From Hyphomicrobiales bacterium (GTDB taxonomy: Bacteria > Pseudomonadota > Alphaproteobacteria > Rhizobiales > Rhizobiaceae): a stretch of DNA of 64,000 bases. The position numbers were made by a program, and so were the translations under genes. Of the stretch, positions 26,394 through 35,651 are shown piece by piece. Below the pieces are notes generated by a model that had not been told where the DNA came from, made no database searches, and saw only the letters and a list, made by a program, of their open reading frames with translations. Each line of letters opens with the position of its first letter. Position 1 is the stretch's first letter. Location: NCBI GenBank assembly GCA_900472925.1, contig UCJU01000004.1, forward strand, positions 310,001-374,000, written 5' to 3'.

Positions 26394-27255
26394 TGATGAC
26401 AGCATCGAGCATCTGCATGTCCATTTCTGGTCTGCCGAACGGGTGAGCAAGCCCTGGCATCAGCTTATCTCGCTGATCTACGGGTATGGATTTCGCCGCT
26501 ATCACCTGCACATCTACCCATCCATTGCGCACGAATGCCCGCACGTAATCTATCGGCCGTTTGCGGTTCGGCTGACCGGGAAAGGCGAGCAATGAATAGA
26601 ACCAATCCGAGAAACGGTAGATGTTGTTGGGGTCGCGTTCGCGAATGGCGTTCGTGTGGGTCTGAAGATCGACGATATGCAGACTGACGCAACCGCTTCG
26701 CGCGACTTTCGTCAGGCCTTCAATGGTTGTTTCGATAGCATCGAAATGTTCGAACGCTGCACAACTGAGAATGAGATCGAATGTCTGTCCCAGGCACATG
26801 GCGGGAATATCGAAGCCGGCATCCACATGGTACTGAAAATTCAATGATGAGCCGTGAAGTGCGGCATGCGCGGTATTGATATCCTCCTGTTGCAGTTCAC
26901 CATTGAAACCGGCAATGGCATCGCGCCGAAATTCTGCGGTCTCATCCGTCGCCAATCCGAAAGCATCGACTGCCGTATAGGTTCGTGCTCCATGTGCCAG
27001 TAGAAGGGCGCCCGTCGCCAGTGACGATCCGGGGCCGAGCTCCAAAACGGAGCGTCCCCTGACAGAAACATCGGCGGGCAGAAATCGCAGCCAGGATTGC
27101 ACGACGTCATGGACATATGCGAGGCGGGCATTCCTGTCGTCGGCAGAAACGGTGTTGGGTTTTCGATAGCCCATCAATCGGTGTTTTGCCCACACGCCGA
27201 TCAAGATCAGACCGCCTGTCAGCGTGAACATCAAGTTCCGAAAGAAAATTGGCAT
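26377..27255 (-). CDS. SAM-dependent methyltransferase, membrane-anchored
   Basis: A 292-residue protein with an N-terminal hydrophobic helix (LMFTLTGGLILIGVWA) and a class I methyltransferase fold. Motif I is VLELGPGSSLATG and the motif-IV-like segment is FDLILSCAAFEHFDA. It probably methylates a sugar or lipid-linked intermediate of the polymer. It is transcribed against the rest of the local genes and overlaps the preceding glycosyltransferase gene at its 3' end. Confidence 0.75.
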   Translation of the reverse strand: MPIFFRNLMFTLTGGLILIGVWAKHRLMGYRKPNTVSADDRNARLAYVHDVVQSWLRFLPADVSVRGRSVLELGPGSSLATGALLLAHGARTYTAVDAFGLATDETAEFRRDAIAGFNGELQQEDINTAHAALHGSSLNFQYHVDAGFDIPAMCLGQTFDLILSCAAFEHFDAIETTIEGLTKVARSGCVSLHIVDLQTHTNAIRERDPNNIYRFSDWFYSLLAFPGQPNRKRPIDYVRAFVRNGWVDVQVIAAKSIPVDQRDKLMPGLAHPFGRPEMDMQMLDAVIISRYP

Positions 27256-27431
27256 CTCTTATCCATACAGCTTCGAGTTTAAAACAGTTTACGTCGCCCG
27301 CAATGGGTGGCGTCAACAGCTTGCAATCCTAAAGCGGAATAAGTTATTTTAGAATTTACTGCTATTTATTTATTTGCATTCAAAGGTTGAGATGCGATTT
27401 TACAATCATTTCAACGGAAAGGTGCGCTTCG

Positions 27432-28586
27432 ATGCAGGCATTAGACGTCCCGGCGGGCGGCTCAACCGTCCCGATGACAGTCGTGGCAGATCAGGGGAAT
27501 GCGCGCAAACCGGCCAATCGGTATGAGAATATCGATGCGTTACGGGCCATCGCCGCACTTGCCGTGGTGGTTCAGCATTTCTTTGGAGACATCATTCACG
27601 AAGCGACCAATCAGCAAGGCATATCGTATTTCGTGGCTATATCCAGCGTGACATATTTCGATGCTGGCCGGTTTGGCGTGGTGCTTTTCTTTCTCATCAG
27701 CGGCTTTGTCGTCCCCTTCAGCATCAAGGGAAGCAGTCCATTGCACCGCTTTGCTGTTTCACGCTTCTTTCGTCTCTTCCCTGCCATGTGGCTGGCACTG
27801 TTTTGTCTCGCTATGGCTTCTGTCATGCATGGTCAGTGGCCATCATTGCCGACCTTTCTCGCCAATATGACCATGGTGCCCGCAGCCTTTCGTCAGCCCT
27901 GGATGTCAGGGGCTTACTGGACATTGACCATCGAAATCCTGTTCTATGTGCTGTCCGCAGGCCTATTCGCGCTGGGTTTTCTGTATCGACCGCTCGTTAT
28001 TGCGCTTTTCGCGCTCCTGCTCGTCGCGGCGACTGCCGTTCCGATTCTCTTGCGATCGGTCGACATCTCCATGCCCGTACAATACCTCAGCCTGCACGTG
28101 TCCTTCCTTTATCTCGGGCTGCTGCTGAGGATGACGCTGGTGGACAAACTGCCCGGCGCATTGATCGGCAGTATAAGTGTTCTCCTGGCCCAGGCCGTCG
28201 TCCTCCTGCCCATCGGCGAGTTCTCGCTCTCACGGCAGGACGGCTTCTTTCTGGTTGGCACTTTACCCATTCTCATCAGCTATCTGGCGGCACTCTGTGT
28301 CTTCGTTGTTTCCGTTAAAACGGGTGCGCCGAGCAATGCGGTTCTGTCCCGGCTTGGGGCGCTCAGCTACTCGATCTATCTTTTCCACGGCGTTCCAGCA
28401 CTGATGGTCTTCGCACTCTTCCCGCTGACAGGCACAGGGGTGGACTTTGCGATTGGTGCTGGCAGCCTGTTCGTTACCCTCATCCTCTCAGTGATCGTCT
28501 ATGACTATTTGGAGAAGCCAATGGTCAACCTTGGGTATAGGTATATTAGACGTGAGGATAATACTGAGTCGAAAGTTTCGACCTAG
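27432..28586 (+). CDS. Acyltransferase 3 family (OafA/YrhL-type) membrane protein
   Basis: A 384-residue integral membrane acyltransferase. The signature NIDALRAIAALAVVVQHFFG contains the catalytic His of the AT3 family, followed by VVLFFLISGFV and SRFFRLFPAMW. About ten membrane helices follow. Such enzymes add acetyl, succinyl or similar groups to exported sugars. The start at 27432 (MQALDVPAGG) has AAAGGTG upstream; an earlier start 15 codons upstream is less likely. The upstream region is AT-rich and probably holds its promoter. Confidence 0.85.
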   Translation: MQALDVPAGGSTVPMTVVADQGNARKPANRYENIDALRAIAALAVVVQHFFGDIIHEATNQQGISYFVAISSVTYFDAGRFGVVLFFLISGFVVPFSIKGSSPLHRFAVSRFFRLFPAMWLALFCLAMASVMHGQWPSLPTFLANMTMVPAAFRQPWMSGAYWTLTIEILFYVLSAGLFALGFLYRPLVIALFALLLVAATAVPILLRSVDISMPVQYLSLHVSFLYLGLLLRMTLVDKLPGALIGSISVLLAQAVVLLPIGEFSLSRQDGFFLVGTLPILISYLAALCVFVVSVKTGAPSNAVLSRLGALSYSIYLFHGVPALMVFALFPLTGTGVDFAIGAGSLFVTLILSVIVYDYLEKPMVNLGYRYIRREDNTESKVST

Positions 28587-28717
28587 TTTCCGCGTTTGAT
28601 GCAACTGCGCCGTTTACTATGCCCGTAAGACGAAGCGCTCAATTTCGAAAAGCACTAGCCTCTGCCTCAAATTAAGTTATTATATCCTAATGTGCTAATG
28701 TTAATTGGGAGGGCGCT

Positions 28718-29974
28718 ATGAACCATGTGTCTGTGACACAGTCTCAGCCTACACTTGAGGTTAAGGAAAGCGCCCATTCCCAAAACGAAAATCCCCGGAT
28801 GCTGGAGGCTATGCGCATCTGCATGATCGGCTTGCGTGGAATCCCCAATGTCCAGGGCGGTGTTGAAACACATGTCGAGCAGCTTGTCTCGAACCTTGTC
28901 GAACTGGGCGCTGACGTGCATGTCTTTGCCCGCAAGAATTATGTGGCGGATCAGCAGCCCTATGTGTGGCGCGGTATCACCGTTCATCCGTTGTGGGCAC
29001 CCCGAAATACGCGTCTGGAGGCCATTTTCCATACGGCGCTTGCACTGTTCAAAGCCAGACTTCTCAACCCGGATATCGTTCACATTCATGCCGTTGGACC
29101 GTCTCTTGTCGCCCCACTTGCGCGGCTGCTTGGGCTGAAGGTGGTGTTTACCCATCACGGCTACGACTACGACCGGGAAAAGTGGAACTCGGTCGAGAAG
29201 CGGATTTTGCAGCTCGGTGAGTGGGCCGGGATGCGATTTTCCCACGCACGCATAGCCATTGCCAAGCATATTGCTGACCGAATGCAAAAAGACTTCAGGT
29301 CACCTGTTCATTTCATTCCAAACGGAGTGAAGGTGGACACAAAGAATTTGGAAGACAGTGTTCTTCAGGAGTTCGGCTTGCAGAAGGGGCGCTACATTCT
29401 GCTCGTGGCCCGGGTCGTCGCCGAAAAACGTCAGCTCGATCTTATCGAAGCATTCGCGCGAACCAACTTGAAAGACACCAAACTGGTATTGGTCGGTGGC
29501 GGCGATCTGGACAGCGAGTATGTCACGGCGGTTCAGGACCGAGCCAAGGCCACATCAGGCGTTGTGCTCACCGGGGTTCAGTCAGGACGCAAGCTCGCCA
29601 GTCTCTTTGCCAATTCCGGGCTTTTTGTCTTGCCATCGAGCCACGAAGGCATGCCGATTGCGCTTCTAGAGGCTATGGCTCACGGCCTTCCGGTTTTGGC
29701 GAGCGATATCGAAGCCAACCTCGGTCTGGCGCTGGATCAGTCATCATATTTCCCCCTCGGAAATATCAATAAACTGTCTGAAATGCTTCGGGACAAAATG
29801 GATAACGCGGCGGTTGGACGCGCCTCACAACATCAAAGTTCCAGAATCTTGTCGAAATATGACTGGCGAACGATTGGTTTGAAAACTGCGGAAATCTACA
29901 AGTCGATTGCTGCCGTCAATCCGCAACGGGTCTACCAGCAAACCAAGCGAAATCCCGCGCCTGCCACGCGCTGA
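28718..29974 (+). CDS. Family 4 glycosyltransferase
   Basis: A 418-residue GT-B enzyme. The N-terminal acceptor domain has IGLRGIPNVQGGVETHVEQL, a phosphate-binding-like glycine-rich turn of the GT1/GT4 superfamily; the C-terminal donor domain has YILLVARVVAEKRQLDL, LPSSHEGMPIALLEAMAHG and GLPVLASDIEAN. GGGAGGGC precedes the ATG. It stands as a separate transcription unit at the end of the cluster with an AT-rich leader. Sugar specificity is unknown. Confidence 0.86.
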   Translation: MNHVSVTQSQPTLEVKESAHSQNENPRMLEAMRICMIGLRGIPNVQGGVETHVEQLVSNLVELGADVHVFARKNYVADQQPYVWRGITVHPLWAPRNTRLEAIFHTALALFKARLLNPDIVHIHAVGPSLVAPLARLLGLKVVFTHHGYDYDREKWNSVEKRILQLGEWAGMRFSHARIAIAKHIADRMQKDFRSPVHFIPNGVKVDTKNLEDSVLQEFGLQKGRYILLVARVVAEKRQLDLIEAFARTNLKDTKLVLVGGGDLDSEYVTAVQDRAKATSGVVLTGVQSGRKLASLFANSGLFVLPSSHEGMPIALLEAMAHGLPVLASDIEANLGLALDQSSYFPLGNINKLSEMLRDKMDNAAVGRASQHQSSRILSKYDWRTIGLKTAEIYKSIAAVNPQRVYQQTKRNPAPATR

Positions 29975-29980
29975 TCGCTT

Positions 29981-30358
29981 CTATCGCAGCACGCCTGTCG
30001 CCAAGGCGCGCTGGATGCCACGCACGTCGGTTCCTTTTTTCAAGGTCTTACCGATGGGCGTGCTGGAACCGGACACCCAGATCTTAAGCTCGGAGTCCAG
30101 ATCGAAGGTTCCTGCCGTTTCCACCGAAAACCGCGTAATGGCGCGATATGGGATCGACGTATAATCGACCTTGCTGCCTGTGATGCCCTGGATATCGACC
30201 AGGATCACCCGGTGCTGCGTGAAGACGAAGAAATCGCGAATGACTTTGAAGGCAAGTTGCGGCTCCTCGCCATCGATGAGGACACCGCTCAGACGTTTAT
30301 TGAGATCAGACGGGTCAACCGTTGATCCGTGACCCAAAAGTGCGTCGAAAATACCCAT
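29981..30358 (-). CDS. Bacterial PH-domain protein
   Basis: A 125-residue cytoplasmic protein with the bPH_1 pattern: GEEPQLAFKVIRDFFVFTQH, RVILVDIQGITGSKVDY and FSVETAGTFDLDSELKIW, a seven-strand PH-like barrel. GGGGGAATGAA precedes the ATG. The domain family is linked to membrane stress or protein contacts; here it lies beside the polysaccharide cluster but points the other way, so a link is not shown. Confidence 0.75.
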   Translation of the reverse strand: MGIFDALLGHGSTVDPSDLNKRLSGVLIDGEEPQLAFKVIRDFFVFTQHRVILVDIQGITGSKVDYTSIPYRAITRFSVETAGTFDLDSELKIWVSGSSTPIGKTLKKGTDVRGIQRALATGVLR

Positions 30359-30452
30359 TTCATTCCCCCGATTGCCGACCTTCGTTCAGAGAGTAGAAAT
30401 AGGTTCACGCCGCTTCTCTATCAAGCAGAGCATTAGCAAATGGCAAAATGAA

Positions 30453-31232
30453 TTACCGCTTTGCCAGCATAAAACGCGACATCATCACGATAAGGCCGAT
30501 CAGAAGCGTGAGCACAATGAACAGGAAAGCGGCAGCCGCGATGGCGGGACTGATATTTTCGCGGATGCTGGAAAACATCTGACGCGCCAGCGTCCGTTGG
30601 TTCGGCCCGGCAACGAAGAGCGTCAGAACGACCTCATCCAAGGAGGTCGCAAAGGCCAGCACTGCTCCGGACAGCACGCCGGGCATGGCAAGTGGCAGCG
30701 TCACGCGGCGAAAGACCGTCCCTGGCGACGCGCCAAGGCTTTGAGCCGCGAGTTCCACACGCGCATCGATGCCTGACAACGCGCCGGTAACACTGACGAC
30801 GACGAAAGGGACCGCGACCACCGTGTGCGCGATGATAACGCCCGCATAGCTGTTCGTAAGACCAAAACGGGCCAGCAAGACCTGCATACCAACTCCCAGG
30901 ACGACGGCCGGGACGACCATCGGCAATAGAAACAGTGTTCTCATCGTTCCGCGAAAAAACAAACGTCGATTGCGCAGCCCGAGGGAAGCGGCGGTGCCGA
31001 GAATAGTGGCGAGCACAGTGGTCCCGGTGCCGATGATGAAGCTGTTGAAAATGGCGCGTCGCCAGGCATCCGCCGTGAACAGTTCCTCGAACCAGCGCAG
31101 CGACCAGGATGGAATGGGATATGTCAGGATGACGCTAGAGGTAAAGGCGAGTGGCATGATGGCGATGAGAGGTGCGATCAGAAACAGGATCGTCAGCGAC
31201 GCAAAGGCAAATTTTGTAAGCTTGATCGGCAT
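30453..31232 (-). CDS. ABC transporter permease, PotC-like
   Basis: A 259-residue inner-membrane permease with six hydrophobic segments and the coupling-loop motif ELAAQSLGASPGTVFRRVTLPL (EAA loop), which contacts the ATPase. It is the last gene of the leftward operon ATPase, permease, permease. Its start follows the stop of the preceding gene by three bases. It belongs to the spermidine/putrescine permease family. Confidence 0.87.
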   Translation of the reverse strand: MPIKLTKFAFASLTILFLIAPLIAIMPLAFTSSVILTYPIPSWSLRWFEELFTADAWRRAIFNSFIIGTGTTVLATILGTAASLGLRNRRLFFRGTMRTLFLLPMVVPAVVLGVGMQVLLARFGLTNSYAGVIIAHTVVAVPFVVVSVTGALSGIDARVELAAQSLGASPGTVFRRVTLPLAMPGVLSGAVLAFATSLDEVVLTLFVAGPNQRTLARQMFSSIRENISPAIAAAAFLFIVLTLLIGLIVMMSRFMLAKR

Positions 31233-31235
31233 GGC

Positions 31236-32414
31236 TTAGTACCTTTCCGATTCTTCGGCCGATAGCCGTGCGTAGACACTGTAAAGGAGCAATGTTGCTA
31301 CGAGCAGCACGACACCAAGGGCGCCAGCCATGCCCCAGTTTGCCGAGCCGGTGGCATAAAAGGCTATGATCGATGAGATCATCTGGTCGCCCGGCCCGCC
31401 AATCAGTGCCGGCGTGATGTAGTAGCCGATAGCCGAAATGAAAACGAGCAGACTCCCTGACGCAACGCCGCGCAGGCTGAGGGGGAGCAGCACCCGCAAA
31501 AAGGCGCGCAACGGGTGTGCTCCCAGTGAGGCTGCGGCAGGCATCAGATTTTTTGGAATGGTAATGAGAACGGAATAGATCGGCAGCACCATGAAGGGTA
31601 GCAACACATGGGTCATGGCAATGATGACACCGGTGCGGTTAAAGATCAGCGCCAGCGGGCTATTGATCAGGCCAAGCGTTTGCAAGACGTCATTGATCAG
31701 ACCTTTCTCCTGCAGCAGAATGAACCACGCTGCAGTGCGCACAAGCAATGACGTCCACAAAGGCAATAGCACTGCACCCAGCATCAGATCTCGTTTCCAG
31801 CCTGTCAGGGACGCAGCAATGATGGCATAGGGAAAACCAATACAGGCGCAGGCAAACGTCACCAGCGCGGCGATCCAGAAGGTCCGTATGAGAATGACGC
31901 GATTGACGGATTGATCGGCAGGCAGATGCTCGATCTCGCCGGCCGTGTTGCGACCAAGATCGACCGCTGCCAAAAGGTTGCGGTCGGTCAGTGGCGAAAG
32001 TGCATCCGCAATGGCCAACCAGAAATCCGGCTTTTCCCAGCGCTTGTCGATGGAAACGAGATCGGCAGGTGGGCTTGCCGCGTCCGCCAGAGCGCTCGTG
32101 GTCTTCGACATCAGCGTGCGAAAGCCCGACCGGGCGCTGTTGAGACGTCGCACCATGTCGCCCAGCGCCTGATCGTCGTTGACCGCTTTCAGGTCTTCCA
32201 TCAGCGCGGTCTGCATGGGCATGGTCGGGGGAGAAACACGGTCCCAGCCCGGCAGCACCTCGGCGCTACGCGGCAGAAGGCGCAAAACTGCCGTGTCTGA
32301 AACGGATTGTGACATCATGCTAAACAGCGGCCAGACGAAAAAGCCGATGAGAAAGATCACAAGCGGCGCCAGCAACAGCAGCGACCGCCCGGTTCGCGAT
32401 GTGAAGATACTCAT
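31236..32414 (-). CDS. ABC transporter permease, PotB-like
   Basis: A 392-residue permease, longer than PotB because of a large periplasmic loop (residues of about 40-160) between the first and second helices. The EAA loop is AAASLGAHPLRAFLRVLLPL. The proposed start MSIFTSRTG at 32414 overlaps the ATPase stop as ATGA, which shows coupling; the frame extends six codons further without support. It pairs with the PotC-like permease. Confidence 0.86.
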   Translation of the reverse strand: MSIFTSRTGRSLLLLAPLVIFLIGFFVWPLFSMMSQSVSDTAVLRLLPRSAEVLPGWDRVSPPTMPMQTALMEDLKAVNDDQALGDMVRRLNSARSGFRTLMSKTTSALADAASPPADLVSIDKRWEKPDFWLAIADALSPLTDRNLLAAVDLGRNTAGEIEHLPADQSVNRVILIRTFWIAALVTFACACIGFPYAIIAASLTGWKRDLMLGAVLLPLWTSLLVRTAAWFILLQEKGLINDVLQTLGLINSPLALIFNRTGVIIAMTHVLLPFMVLPIYSVLITIPKNLMPAAASLGAHPLRAFLRVLLPLSLRGVASGSLLVFISAIGYYITPALIGGPGDQMISSIIAFYATGSANWGMAGALGVVLLVATLLLYSVYARLSAEESERY

Positions 32415-33478
32415 GGCGAAATGACCCGACAATCACCTGCAGAAAAGGAGGCGTAAACCTTCGCACCCGGTTCGAACTCGCGTGAGCGGCGTCCGAGCTT
32501 GGCAATCAACGCGTGGGAAGGGTTGCGCAATTGCACGCGCAGGTGATCTCCCTGATAAACGGAATCCGCTACCTCGGCCTCCAGACAATTATGCGCATCG
32601 CCTTTGATATCGGTAAGGTCGACCCGTTCAGGGCGAATGGAAACATAGACCGTCTGGCCGGGTGACACCGTCGCCGATACCGCCGACACGATTTTGGCGC
32701 CAGATGCCACGCGCACGATCGCTTCGTTGCCCTGCACCGTCTCCACGACGCCTTCGACCAGATTGGTTTCACCAATGAATTCGGCAACGAAACGGGTTGC
32801 TGGCTCGTCATAGACCTGTCGCGGTGTGCCGATCTGCTCGATCTTGCCCTTGTTGAAGACGGCGACACGGTCCGACATGGTCAGTGCCTCGGACTGATCG
32901 TGGGTGACAAAGACGATGGTCAGTCCGAGGCGTCGGTGCAAATCGCGGATGTCGAGTTGCATCTGTTCGCGCAACTGCTTGTCGAGCGCACCAAGCGGTT
33001 CATCCATCAAAACGACGCGGGGTTCGAACACCAACGCGCGGGAAAGTGCCACACGCTGCTGCTGCCCACCGGACAGCTGCGAGGGGCGACGGTCTGCAAA
33101 GGCCGACAATTGCACCATGTCCAACGCCCGCGCCACGCGCTTGGTAATCTCAGCCTTGTCCATGCCGCGCATCTGAAGCGGGAAAGCGACGTTTTCGCCC
33201 ACCGACATGTGAGGAAACAACGCATAGCTTTGAAATACCACACCCATGTCGCGCTTGTGGGTCGGCACGTTGTTAATGGCAGTGCCATCCAGCAAAATAT
33301 TGCCCGCTGTGGCCTGCTCGAAACCGGCGAGCATCATCAACAATGTCGTCTTTCCAGAGCCGGAAGGACCCAGCAAACTGACGAACTCGCCTTTATCGAT
33401 TCCGAGATCAAGGTTTTCGACCACACACAGTGGTCCATAAAATTTTGTAATACGGTCAAATCTAATAAATTCTGCCAC
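32411..33478 (-). CDS. ABC transporter ATP-binding protein, PotA-like
   Basis: A 355-residue ATPase with Walker A GPSGSGKTT, Q-loop FQSYALFPHM, signature LSGGQQQR and Walker B VVLMDEPLGALD, then a TOBE domain at the C-terminus as in PotA and UgpC. The start is a GTG at 33478 with GGAG six bases upstream; the ORF extends 19 codons further with no ribosome site. It energises the two permeases encoded next. Confidence 0.9.
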   Translation of the reverse strand: MAEFIRFDRITKFYGPLCVVENLDLGIDKGEFVSLLGPSGSGKTTLLMMLAGFEQATAGNILLDGTAINNVPTHKRDMGVVFQSYALFPHMSVGENVAFPLQMRGMDKAEITKRVARALDMVQLSAFADRRPSQLSGGQQQRVALSRALVFEPRVVLMDEPLGALDKQLREQMQLDIRDLHRRLGLTIVFVTHDQSEALTMSDRVAVFNKGKIEQIGTPRQVYDEPATRFVAEFIGETNLVEGVVETVQGNEAIVRVASGAKIVSAVSATVSPGQTVYVSIRPERVDLTDIKGDAHNCLEAEVADSVYQGDHLRVQLRNPSHALIAKLGRRSREFEPGAKVYASFSAGDCRVISP

Positions 33479-33586
33479 GCAATGCTCCAACGCTTGAGGC
33501 GAAGGATGTGGTCTTGGGACATTGGCCAAGAACACATCCGGCCAGAAAGGAAGGACACCGCAAAGGTGCCCTTCTCTACGGATGTC

Positions 33587-34639
33587 TTACTTGGCAAGCC
33601 AGGCATTGAAGCGCTGGGTCAGCGTCTCGGCATTGTCGATCCAGAAGTCGACATTGAGCGGGATCGAATCCGCAATGTTTGCGGCATCGGTTGGAAGGTC
33701 CTTGGCAAATTTCTCCGGGACTTTGGCCGCAGCTTCCTTGTTGGGCAGACCGTATGCGACGAATTCAGGAAGCTTGGCCTGGTTTTCCGGCAGGCTTGCA
33801 AAGGCAATGAAGTCCTGCGCGGCGCCTTTGTTTTCTGCATCCTTCAACACGACCCAGCTGTCTACGGCGTAGATGCTTCCGGGAAACACGACCTTGAAGT
33901 TCTTGCCCTCGGACCGATTGATGCCGGTGATGCGGCCATTATAGGCAGATGCCATCGCCACTTCGCCGGAAGCGAGGAATTGCAGCGGCTGTGCGCCAGA
34001 TTCCCACCAGACGATGTTTGGCTTCAGCTCGTCCAGCTTTTTGAAGGCCCGTGTGACGCCTTCTTCCGTTGACAGGACGTCATAGAGTTCGTCTTTGGAG
34101 ACGCCATCGGCCAGCAGTGCGAATTCCAGTGTGTATTTTGGTCCCTTGCGGAGTGAGCGCTTGCCGGGAAATTTCTTCACATCCCAGAAATCAGCCCAGG
34201 AGGAGGGGCCTTCCTTCAGCTTTTCAGCGTCATAGGCAATGGCGGTGGACCAGACGATAGCGCCCACGCCGCAATCATTGACGGCGGAATCGATAAACTT
34301 GTCCTTGCCACCCATCTTCGACCAGTCGATTTTCTCGTAAAGGCCGTCTGCACAGCCCAGCGCCAGTTCTTCGGCTTCGACCTGAACGGCATCCCAGTTC
34401 GGAGCGCCTGCCTTGACCTTCGATTGAATCACACCGATGCCACCGTCCCAGGCTTCATCCAGAACCGGCTTTCCCGTCTTTGCAGCAAAGGGTTTGAAAT
34501 AGATGTTGCGCTGTGCATCCTGATAGTTTCCGCCCCATGAGACGACGGTCAGGTCGCGTGCAAAGGCTGGGGCGACGATGCTTGCTGACAGCAGAACGGC
34601 AGCAATCGCTGAAATTCCAGGTTTCGTGAATGTCTTCAT
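33587..34639 (-). CDS. ABC transporter substrate-binding protein, polyamine type
   Basis: A 350-residue periplasmic binding protein of the PotD/PotF family (extracellular solute-binding protein family 1). The signal peptide ends near AFA (residue 27). DLTVVSWGGNYQDAQRNIYFKPF is the usual start of the mature domain. AAGGGG lies ahead of the ATG. It is the first gene of the transporter operon, 108 bases before the ATPase. A polyamine, amino alcohol or related amine is the likely ligand, which matches the kinase/PLP-enzyme pair encoded divergently upstream. Confidence 0.87.
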   Translation of the reverse strand: MKTFTKPGISAIAAVLLSASIVAPAFARDLTVVSWGGNYQDAQRNIYFKPFAAKTGKPVLDEAWDGGIGVIQSKVKAGAPNWDAVQVEAEELALGCADGLYEKIDWSKMGGKDKFIDSAVNDCGVGAIVWSTAIAYDAEKLKEGPSSWADFWDVKKFPGKRSLRKGPKYTLEFALLADGVSKDELYDVLSTEEGVTRAFKKLDELKPNIVWWESGAQPLQFLASGEVAMASAYNGRITGINRSEGKNFKVVFPGSIYAVDSWVVLKDAENKGAAQDFIAFASLPENQAKLPEFVAYGLPNKEAAAKVPEKFAKDLPTDAANIADSIPLNVDFWIDNAETLTQRFNAWLAK

Positions 34640-34837
34640 GGCAGTCCCCTTTTGTCGTTATTGTAGGAGCCGGTCGAGCCGGTCCTGATGACGATCTCTT
34701 GCAACTGCCGTGCCACCGTCGCCTTGAGCGTATCAGCGCCGGGCAGTTTCTTTCGGTTGTGGCACCCTTTTCCTCTTAAATGCCTTCAACCGATAGCTGT
34801 GTGGCCGCTTTGGCCCCTTTGTATTGTCTGACCATTG

Positions 34838-35578
34838 TCAGACGTGCTGGCCTCCATTGATGTGGATTTCGGCACCGTTGATGTAGGAAGAAGGCTCCGT
34901 GCACAGAAAATAGATTGTTTCAGCAACCTCACGCGGATCGCCAAGCCTTTGCATGGGGACTTCGGCTGCCACCAGCGCGTCGGTTCCCGGCGACAGGATC
35001 GAGGTTTCGATTTCACCCGGGGCGATGGCATTTGCGCGCACACCGCGCCGACCGAATTCATGCGCCATTTCTCGCGTCAGAGAGCCAAGCGCCGCTTTGG
35101 AAGCAGCATAGGCGACACCGGCAAAGGGGTGAACCCGGGTTCCGGCAATGGAGGTAACGTTGACGATCGAGCCCTTGGCAGCTTCAAGCTCTGGCATCAG
35201 AGCGCGCGCAATGAGCGCTGTCGAGACGACGTTGACATTGAGGACCTGCGTCCAGATATCCGCATCCGTTCCCATGACGCCGAGACGGCTTTTTTCTGGC
35301 CCCTTGGGTGAAATGCCGGCATTGTTGACCAAGGCATGTAACTTGCCATGGGGCAGGCGCTCGCGCACCGTTTCCGCAAGATGGTCGATTTGGGATAGGT
35401 CAGCGAGATCGGCTTGAATGTGGCTTTCGCGTGCCGAGGGCCAAGCACATTCTTCTGAGAAGGGTTGGCGAGAGACGGTAAGAATACGCCAGCCCTTGGA
35501 CTGGAAGAGTTTTACCGTTGCGTGGCCTATGCCGCGGCTTGCCCCTGTCAACAACATGTAGCGGCGTTCTTCGGTCAT
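34838..35578 (-). CDS. SDR family oxidoreductase
   Basis: A 246-residue SDR with TGASRGIG near the N-terminus, NNAG, catalytic Ser in NVTSIAGTR and YAASK as YxxxK. The ATG at 35578 has GGAG nine bases upstream. Two earlier in-frame ATGs would place the operator-like site 35594-35610 inside the gene. It precedes the transporter genes by about 200 bases on the same strand and may act on an aldehyde formed by the nearby aminotransferase or lyase. Confidence 0.83.
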   Translation of the reverse strand: MTEERRYMLLTGASRGIGHATVKLFQSKGWRILTVSRQPFSEECAWPSARESHIQADLADLSQIDHLAETVRERLPHGKLHALVNNAGISPKGPEKSRLGVMGTDADIWTQVLNVNVVSTALIARALMPELEAAKGSIVNVTSIAGTRVHPFAGVAYAASKAALGSLTREMAHEFGRRGVRANAIAPGEIETSILSPGTDALVAAEVPMQRLGDPREVAETIYFLCTEPSSYINGAEIHINGGQHV

Positions 35579-35593
35579 ACGCTCATTCTCCAT

Positions 35594-35610
35594 TGATGCT
35601 TGATACATCA
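35594..35610. promoter_or_regulatory. Operator-like dyad upstream of SDR gene
   Basis: TGATGCTTGATACATCA has the arms TGATG and CATCA. It lies 16 bases upstream of the SDR start and matches a second site at 36357-36373 in 14 of 17 positions. GntR-family regulators commonly bind such dyads, and the GntR gene lies between the two sites. Confidence 0.6.
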
Positions 35611-35651
35611 TATTAGCTCATTTTTCAAATGCAAGCGCACCGGTGTTGGTG

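Noticed and set aside
32900-34072. 390-codon open frame on the plus strand
   Set aside because: It is antisense to the polyamine-type ATPase and binding-protein genes, whose motifs are clear on the other strand.
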